Assembly: GCA_012656075.1 (NCBI GenBank)
Contig: JAAKBF010000028.1
Location: 248,001-312,000 of the forward strand
Direction: 5' to 3'
From: Phytophthora hibernalis
Taxonomy: Eukaryota > Oomycota > Peronosporomycetes > Peronosporales > Peronosporaceae
Length of the DNA stretch: 64,000 nucleotides
How positions within the stretch are numbered: the first letter of the stretch is position 1; the number at the start of each line of letters is the position of its first letter. This document shows, in pieces, positions 57,554 to 64,000 of this stretch. A model generated the notes under the pieces. It was not told where the DNA came from. It did no database searches and saw nothing but the letters and a program-made list of their open reading frames with translations. The position numbers were made by a program, and so were the translations under genes.

Positions 57554-58114
57554 CTCATCACATTCGACGAGTCCTGGCTCCTTTAGCCTAGGAGTGTGTC
57601 GAACTGGGTCACGTTCGCCAGGGTTCCACTAGTCACCCGTCTATTTTGGTAGAGTACCTTTTCTGATGCCCTTCGCTTTGGACGGCGGCTATCGCCGTGT
57701 CTTACTGGTCCAATGGCGGCTGCTGCCAGCCAATTTCTCCTTTTCAGTTGCGTCGATCAGAGAATCGTCAGTTAGTGTCGCCGAGATGGCCGAGTCGTCA
57801 GGTTTCGACGAGTCTCCCTCCAAGGCATCTGTATGAGGTATTTCTCCGCTCGCTGAGTTAGATACACCTGTCGAATCTTCATCAAGTTCGTCGACTTCTA
57901 GCGATTCACGCGTGTCGTCCTCCTCTGGTTGGACGGGTCTCGGATTTATAGCCGTCGGCGTTCAGTACTGTGGCCTTTCGACAGCGGGAGGCTGTCGGCT
58001 AACCATTCCATATATAGCCGTTGCTCTTTCCTTAAAAGTCGGTTGTCGAGAGCGCCCTCGTAGGCAAGCACTTGCCAGTCGCGATATTTCGCTGAATTCA
58101 CCCGCACATAACCA

Positions 58115-59107
58115 TCATCCCGAGGCAGTACTCCGTGGGGCATCCATAGAACCACCAGAAAGTGGGCTGGACACCACGTCAGGCTCGCGGTGATGTTTGT
58201 CAGCAACACCCCGCTCGGCTCGTCCTGCAGCGTTGTGTTCGACTGTTGGAATCACCCCTTGCAATTGGCGATACAGCTCATGCGTCGATTCGCTGGGATG
58301 TCGCTGTCTCAACTTGAACTGGGCGATTTCTCTCCCGATAATGTCCAATGTCTCCCGTGGGCCTCCGATCACTTCTCGACCGTACTCTGTGTCGTCAACA
58401 TCCCTCGACGACTTGATTAGTGGCACCACGACTTCATCGGGCAGTTTGGCCATTGAATTGTAGAAGTCCAGCCTGATACCGGCTGGTAACATGAAGTCGG
58501 TACCCAGGATCAGGTCGACTCCAGCATGATGAGGCATGATCCACACCTCGAATTCATAAACCACTTCCCACCCCAGCGTAATTTTAACGATTGCGCGAGA
58601 GGTGGTCGCCACCTTTGACTTGGCGATTCCTTGGACATCGATCTTCATGTCGTTGTTGGTGAGTCGCTTCAGTCGCAACTTCCTAGCGAACGCTTCGGTC
58701 ACAGCCGACACGTTCGCTCCGGTATCCAACAAGATTTTTGTCCGCTCATCATTCACAGCTCCCATCGCTAGAGCTCTCATTCTCACTCGGCTATCGAATT
58801 TTCTCGATGACCACCATCCCAGTCGCTCACCAGGGAGCAACTTCCATCTCTTGGCTTGACCTATCGAATTCATCGGTCGCTGAGTTCCATCCATACTTCC
58901 AATCGCTCGGTCTTCGTCTTCGTTCGACTCGCCGAGCCCACAATTCTCGTCCGCTCGTCTGCTCTCTTCATCACTCTCATTCTCACTCCACTCGTCGGGC
59001 CGTTCCGCTTCCCCAACAAAAGCAAACACGTAGTTCGCTTCGACTGCTGGTTCTGCTGACTGTGGCAGCCCGTTGTTGTCCAACCCAGTCATGGTTGGCA
59101 AGCCCAC
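58115..59107 (-). pseudogene. Gypsy aspartic protease (retropepsin) region
   Basis: Seen: an acidic linker, then RTKILLDTGANVSAVTEAFA (active-site DTG), TLGWEVVYEFEVWIMPHHAG and VDLILGTDFMLPAGI, the usual flap and (I/L)LG elements of a retropepsin of about 110 residues. The frame is -1 relative to gag, which would fit a programmed frameshift but also a lost base. No ATG starts it: the frame opens with GTG at the gag stop. The frame ends at 58115 and the polyprotein continues in another frame (FLVVLWMPHGVLPRDDGYV). Confidence 0.8.
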
Positions 59108-61412
59108 TAGTTTAAATGTCTCGACGAGTAGATGTCCTGAAGATCGTCCGGGACAATGGACTTGTCGACTGACGTCTTAACGAACTTGGCGAGTTTCTCG
59201 AAGCGCCGGAAGAGTTCGCACTGGCCTACTTCGTGCACTTGCTTGCAGAACTTGCAGCGTCTGCGACAGAAGTGTGCATCATGACCTGCTTCTCCGCAAG
59301 CTCCACACGGACCGTATGTGTTTCGCTCTCGGGACCCGTCTCGGCGATTAGCTTGTCCTTTGGGATTCGACGAGTTCTGCTGATATCGGTTGGAATCTCC
59401 GGTCGTATTACCGGCATCGATGTAGTCCGAGTCATCTTCCGAGTCTTGGTTGAGAACTTCGCTCGCGTCGCTTTCTCCATTCGACGAGTCGTAGAGGTCG
59501 GTGTTTGCCGTAGCTCGGCGAGTGTCGAGTGCTGCCCACAGGCCGTCGATCGACGCATCTACTAGTGTAACTCGGCGACTGCTGTCTTCACCCTGTTGAC
59601 CACGACGTTCGTCCTGCTGTTTCTTGGAGTCGACTCGGCGATTTTGTTCTCCCTTCTTCTCAGCTCGTTTGGCGTCCTTACTGCGACTTGTGCTCATACG
59701 ATCGCGTTGTTTCTTGCGCTTTGCACCGAGTAAGCGCTGGTTGATCACCTTCTCGACCTTCGTAATATCGCTGAGTCGTTGTGGGTACAGCAGATCCATG
59801 ATGTCGTCGTCTCCGCAATTAAGCAGGAAATGTTCGACGTGGTCGGCGGCGTCGGCTCCACCCTTCTCGTACTGGATGTGGGCGGTTCGCGCGTAGCCAT
59901 TCAGTCGCAGCAAGAAATCGCAGACATGTTCATTCTCCCTGCGTCTCGCTCAGTAGTAGCGGGCTCGCGCCGACTGGTCGAATTGCGAGCAGTAGTAGTC
60001 CGGGAAGGCCTCGCTGAGAAGATTCCACTTTCGCTGAGTCTTCTTGGGAAGCTGTCGGAACCAACCCTTGGCTGCCTTGCCCAGACTCAGCGAGAATGGT
60101 TCACACCACTCATCTTGCCGTTTGCACGTTCCCTTCATCTCGTAGATGAAGCGTTTGATCCATTGTAACGCATCTTCCGACCGATAGCGCTTCCTGTAAA
60201 AGGTCGTGATCTTCTCAAGCGGCGCATGCGTCCTGATTTCCAACACTTGTCCTCGGTCGCTTTCAGCCCCGTCGAAGCTAAGCTGGCGGATGTGGTCATG
60301 AGGCGACTCATCGACATCGCGGTGCCCAGGGTAATCGTCTTCATCGCTGAGTTGATCATCCCCTCCAGGGGCTGCAAGTGCTGCGGCGTCCGAACGGATC
60401 AGGCGACGGAGCTCGGCGGCTTCTTCAGCAGTGATGAAATCTGCCATCGGGCGTCCAGCTGGCGGATCGCTGGCCTTCTTCGGAGTTTGCATATGCGAGT
60501 CGGAGAAATACGGTGTCCCCTCAGTGCTCCGGAATACACCACACTTCGTCTCGGGTGTCTTCGGCAACGGAACTTTCGCTGGGTCTTCACTCGGCTCGGG
60601 GAAGACGTACGGCTCAGTGACGTACGGTTGTGGTGGAGCCAATTTGGTCTCGTCGAGTTCTTCAGCTCGGCGAGCCTTGGGTAATTGTCCCTTTGCTCCA
60701 CCTTGCACCCCGAACAAGTCTTTCAACTTGCGCTTCCATCTCGTCAACTCGACGCCAACCGCGTGCACACTCCAAGATGTCAGCGCCGGTTTCGAAGGCT
60801 TATGGCCGCACCGGTATCCCATCGCTCGGAGTAATATCGCTGTGTCTTCGACGAGTTGGTCCATCGTTTGGCTATTGACGGGTTGGCCCAGTTCCTCACT
60901 GAGTTGGACCCACTTCGCTTGACACATGTACATTGGAGCGAACATGTTGATCCACCGGCTATTGGTCTTCATTTCTTCGACGAGTCGGGCCAGGACTCGG
61001 TTTGCCTTCGGTGTTTCGACATTCTTTGTCGCCTTGGGAACAAGCGTCGGTCGGGTACCCGGAGCCACGGTTGTTCATCGTCATCGCCGAGTTCCGCTGC
61101 GAGGTTCCGCTCGACTGGGCGAGGAGCTCCCATGCGGGTCACCTGCAGCGACAACTCGTCGACTTCTCCACGGAGATCGACGACTCCCTTCACGTCGTCA
61201 TACTCCGTTCCTTCATCACCATCCTTCTCTTCTTCTTCCTCCTCCTCGCTTCCATGGCCTTCGTTATCGTCGAAATCGTCAATATGGACGGAGCGCGTCA
61301 CCTCCGCGTCCGCGGCGGTAATGCTGGCTCTCGCCGAGTTCGACTCATCGAGTGGCGATCCTCTGGCCGTCGCCTGGCTTGCGTCGCTCAAACTTGGCGA
61401 TCCTTTGACCAT
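59107..61412 (-). pseudogene. Gypsy Gag with CCHC zinc knuckle
   Basis: ATG at 61410-61412 follows the PBS by under 70 nt. First part acidic (FDDNEGHGSEEEEEEEKDGD), a one-base break near 61040, then the capsid-like region RSEDALQWIKRFIYEMKG, FSLSLGKAAKGWFRQLPKK and NLLSEAFPDYYCSQFDQS. A TGA at 59950-59952 interrupts (probably from CGA Arg). The same frame continues NEHVCDFLLRLNGYARTA, a basic segment and a CX2CX4HX4C knuckle (CGACGEAGHDAHFC, near 59310-59270) with a second Cys cluster, ending at TAA near 59109. Role: particle formation and RNA binding. Confidence 0.8.
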
Positions 61413-61479
61413 CTTCTCTCACTTGTTGCTCTTAACTTGGTTGTACTTGGTACCTGCGAAAACAAAGCACACCCCTAAA

Positions 61480-61497
61480 TCCCGGGTCGCGGCACCA
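61480..61497 (-). other. Primer binding site of the Gypsy element
   Basis: Two bases after the 5' LTR the element strand reads TGGTGCCGCGACCCGGGA, complementary to a tRNA 3' end ...TCGCGGCACCA. The terminal TGG and position are diagnostic. The donor tRNA cannot be named without the host tRNA set. Confidence 0.8.
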
Positions 61498-61499
61498 GT

Positions 61500-62453
61500 T
61501 GTGGTGTTGTGATTCACAGAAATCGTAGTTAGTTCGGCTTCCACGCAACAGCACATCAATTCGCCGTGTCAGGTCGGCGATGTTGGGCTTGCGCAGGGTT
61601 CCTGTCGGTTCCCTTTGCGGTTCGCCCCAGCCGGGGTTCAGTTGAGTGTTGTTCCCGACGGGTACCAAGCTCCAAACTCTCCAGAGACTCGCCTGAGCGG
61701 GGCAGTCTCCGTGCAAACCCTGTGCCCTCCACCAAAGGATGAACGGCAGCGCGCAAGCGCTTTTACAGGTTACCAGGCGCAGATTACGCCCAGCTAGGAG
61801 GTTACGGTGTACTGGGTTGTGCAGACCCACCGTCTCGTCCAATCGACGAGGCTTGTCATCGCTTGGTAGCGAGAAGTGCCCACCCCGGGCCGACCTTGAT
61901 CTCTTGGCGCTACCAGACGGCTCCCCTACAAGCTATGCCTCTCGGGTAACGACGGCAGATATAATCAAGTCCACGCTGGGACTTACCGGAAAAGTGTACG
62001 CTGTTCTTGGACTTAGAAGATTCTGCTCTGATTGTTATCTCTATATCTTCGGAGAGCCCCTTGGGCTCTTCCCTATGTTCTTCAATTGGTCCTTTACAAA
62101 TATCTAATGAAATGGAGTCGTTACAGATCTCCCTGCGACTCTTCACTCAGCTCCGTCTCTTGGTGTCGTACCTCTCGGCGACTCTTCGCCCAGATCCTGA
62201 TTTATTCCTTCAGGTATGTTCTCACCGAGTCCGTCCATCGCAGGGTCCGTCCGTCGCTGAGTCCGTCCTTCGCTGAGTCCAGCTAAGTGCGGTTCTCAAT
62301 TAAGTCCGTTCCCTGTTGAGTGCGATGTATCCACTTGGCGATGTATCTACTTGGTGGTTTGGCGATGTACCCTCTTGATCCTCTTGAGTGCGATGTACCC
62401 ACTGGTCTAGTTTAGGCATTCCTAGCGTAGGGTTACCCAAAATCTGGATTTCC
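61500..62453 (-). repeat. 5' LTR of the Gypsy element (right copy), outer 5 bp missing
   Basis: Aligns with 47635-48660 but stops at ...GGATTTCC, lacking the CTACA present at the inner end of the left LTR. A target-site duplication of the left flank (ACGAG) is also absent. Many substitutions and several indels separate the two LTRs. Confidence 0.85.
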
Positions 62454-62849
62454 AAGTTCTCGAAGCGATGATGAAGATGAAAATGACGGCGAAGATACTG
62501 TTGGTGCAGTGCAACGTGTTAAAAATGAAACCCAGTTGCGACGCTTCCTTGGTAGCGATTACAGCAGTAGTAGTAAAGAAGAAAACCCTGAGAGCAGCGA
62601 CCAAAGCAACGACAATCACGAAGGCGAAGAAGGTGTGGAGGAAAATCCCAACGTCACCAAGTGGGAAGAAAGCGCCTGCGTGTCGGTGAAATTTGGGCCA
62701 GGAAGGAGGCGATAATATAACGCAATAGATCGGCTCAAAGGGAGCAGGACAGCGCGTTTCAAACAATGGTGGAAATGATGGTAAACCAGAACAAAATGAT
62801 GCTGGAGTTCCTCACTCGTAGCTCCGTCAACTCCAGCAACCAGCAGTAG
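62454..62849 (+). pseudogene. Host gene, 3' part, downstream of the Gypsy insertion
   Basis: Reads SSRSDDEDENDGEDTVGAVQ, RVKNETQLRRFLGSDYSSSS, EGVEENPNVTKWEESACVSV, then, after a shift near 62720, REQDSAFQTMVEMMVNQNKM and a TAG at 62847-62849. The first base completes a codon (AG|A) left open at 47634, so the two flanks join in frame across the 14.8-kb element. Acidic, Ser-rich, with a Met-rich helical C-terminus. Family unknown. Confidence 0.6.
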
Positions 62850-62889
62850 ATTGGTTGATCCTGCCACGGCCGTGGATCCTTTAGTTTTG

Positions 62890-63531
62890 AGCTCAAACTA
62901 GTTATCTCCAGGTCGGTAATTTTTCCGAACCGTACCGTCGATGAACCCACAAAGATTGGCAGTGTCGATCCCTATGCGCGTATTGCAGAAGAAAAATCTT
63001 CGAGACGGGAGCTTACTCTGTCCCAGTCCCCTTTCAGTAGCGAAGCGCATCGGTTTCCAATGTGCTCGCACACATAGTAGAAATAGAACTCAAATTACTA
63101 TCGGACAGTCCAAATTTCTTCTCTTGATCCCGCTAGTGAGCTGGATAACCGAGCCGTTCAAGGGTGATACACTGCACCTCAATACAGGAGGTACGATATC
63201 CTTCTTGTATCGAGAAGAATGGTGGAAGCCGAAGCGTCATGAGCAAATAAGCAAGCTGCACCTTGCGAAATCGGAAACGATCGACACAGTCCTTCTCGGA
63301 CAGAGCGTTGCTGTCGAACCGAACTTCAGGAATCGTTTTCTTGAGGATCTCGTTTTCTTCCTCTCTCATTTGCGTGGCTAAGGCACATGCAACTGCTCGC
63401 GACAGTAATCCTAAGCGCCGGTAGCGTATGGGTCTTCGGTACAGAACCCACAAGTCGATGCTGTTCTTGGGTGTTTGCCATAGAATTGCATCAGGCGCTT
63501 CTATAGTGTGTTGCTCCGATTCTCTTGGCAA
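62890..63531 (-). pseudogene. PIF/Harbinger-type (DDE_4-like) transposase remnant
   Basis: Reading leftward: VDRFRFRKVQLAYLLMTLRL, IEVQCITLERLGYPAH, then in shifted frames FGLSDSNLSSI-like and RLEDFSSAIRA segments, and GFIDGTVRKNYRPGDN near 62948-62905. This order, ending in the first catalytic Asp (GFIDGT), is typical of Harbinger/IS5-like transposases in oomycetes. The rest of the DDE domain is missing where it meets the host gene's 3' end. Confidence 0.65.
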
Positions 63532-64000
63532 ATTCTATTCACTCGATGATGATCGATCATCATCCAGATCATCGTTGATATCTCAACCACTACTAAAATC
63601 GGTAGACTGATCAATAGTGTCTTCATAATCTACGCTCGACGTCGATGACTCCATTTCGCGATCTTCTCCTTCACTACTTGGCTGGACTTCGAAGTCACTG
63701 GGATGCGATCCGTATTCATCACCCGTAGAACCTGCAACCCCATGATAAAGATAGGGTCCACTATCAAAATTGATGGTGTTGTCGTCGGCATAGTCCGCTT
63801 ATGCCCTCCACAGCCCGTTCAGGAGCTCCAATGTCACTCAAGATCAAAGCAACAAAGCCATGCCTATCCCAGTTATCATCCACCCCGGCGTCGGAAGAGT
63901 GGCCGCCACCAGAGAAGCTGGTGCTCCTGCTGAGATCGTCGCTGCTTGGACCGTAGTTGTAGACCAGGGCTCGAAAAAAATAATTATAATATAATAACTA
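63532..64000 (-). CDS. Acidic Ser-rich ORF fragment and window end
   Basis: A minus-strand frame from about 63790 to a stop at 63597 reads YLYHGVAGSTGDEYGSHPSD, FEVQPSSEGEDREMESSTSS, then continues after the stop as DLDDDRSSSSE. It may be an exon of a gene entering from the right edge, or the acidic N-terminus of a transposon protein. 63800-64000 holds only short frames and ends in an A/T-rich run. Confidence 0.35.

Larger units (their letters stand above)
47635..62453 (-). mobile_element. Ty3/Gypsy (chromovirus-like) LTR retrotransposon, 14.8 kb
   Basis: Two direct LTRs of about 1 kb (47635-48660 and 61500-62453) enclose gag, protease, RT, RNase H and integrase on the minus strand, in the Ty3/Gypsy order (integrase last). 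A PBS lies next to the right-hand (5') LTR. About 4.4 kb between integrase and the left (3') LTR hold a coding region on the opposite strand. The LTRs differ by many substitutions and by indels of tens of bp in the U3-like part, so the insertion is not recent. It splits a host gene. Confidence 0.9.

Overview
This is eukaryotic, transposon-dominated DNA, most likely from an oomycete of the Phytophthora type. Supporting signs: an R2/NeSL-grade non-LTR retrotransposon with an RNase H domain upstream of its reverse transcriptase (an arrangement reported for oomycete Utopia elements), a secreted temptin-like protein, an oomycete-style LRR protein ending in an LDQHVLSxIxAFAAP signature, MULE/Ulp1, Crypton, hAT and Harbinger remnants, an LTA-synthase-like sulfatase, and introns of 56-64 nt. 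No bacterial operons, Shine-Dalgarno sites or CRISPR arrays were seen. The species is an inference.

Layout. (1) 1-24381: a GC-rich head-to-tail array of one 6.58-kb non-LTR retrotransposon: a partial copy cut by the window edge, three complete units, and a fifth copy cut off just before its RNase H domain. Domain order is Ala/Pro-rich N-terminus, C2H2 zinc finger(s), 25-residue repeats, RNase HI, RT (YADD), CCHC knuckle, restriction-like endonuclease. (2) 24382-46961: AT-richer DNA with single genes and decayed transposons: a truncated W-R/Y-L repeat protein, a GPI-type temptin-like protein with a pseudogene neighbour, a 404-bp hAT-type MITE, a Ulp1-like remnant, a 65-nt tRNA-like sequence with a shortened anticodon arm, a Crypton tyrosine recombinase, a MULE transposase, a 1046-bp TIR element, a sulfatase-family membrane protein, an LRR protein, a TPR protein and a hAT transposase remnant. 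(3) 47026-62849: an unrecognised host gene split by a 14.8-kb Ty3/Gypsy chromovirus-like LTR element (47635-62453). The element runs on the minus strand (gag, protease, RT, RNase H, integrase, chromodomain-like tail). Between integrase and its 3' LTR lies a ~4-kb coding region on the opposite strand. (4) 62890-64000: a Harbinger-type transposase remnant and an acidic ORF.

Almost every long gene is broken by frame changes. Outside the array nearly all breaks have the polarity of one missing base, and some lie in G runs where one extra base would restore a conserved motif (for example the metal-binding GDHG of the sulfatase). Many 'pseudogenes' may therefore be intact genes in an imperfectly polished long-read assembly. 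Other lesions are substitutions at catalytic residues or stop codons and look like true decay. Most interesting: the retrotransposon array with its abrupt end, the antisense coding region and dispersed near-palindromic motif of the Gypsy element, and the tRNA-like sequence lacking an anticodon loop.
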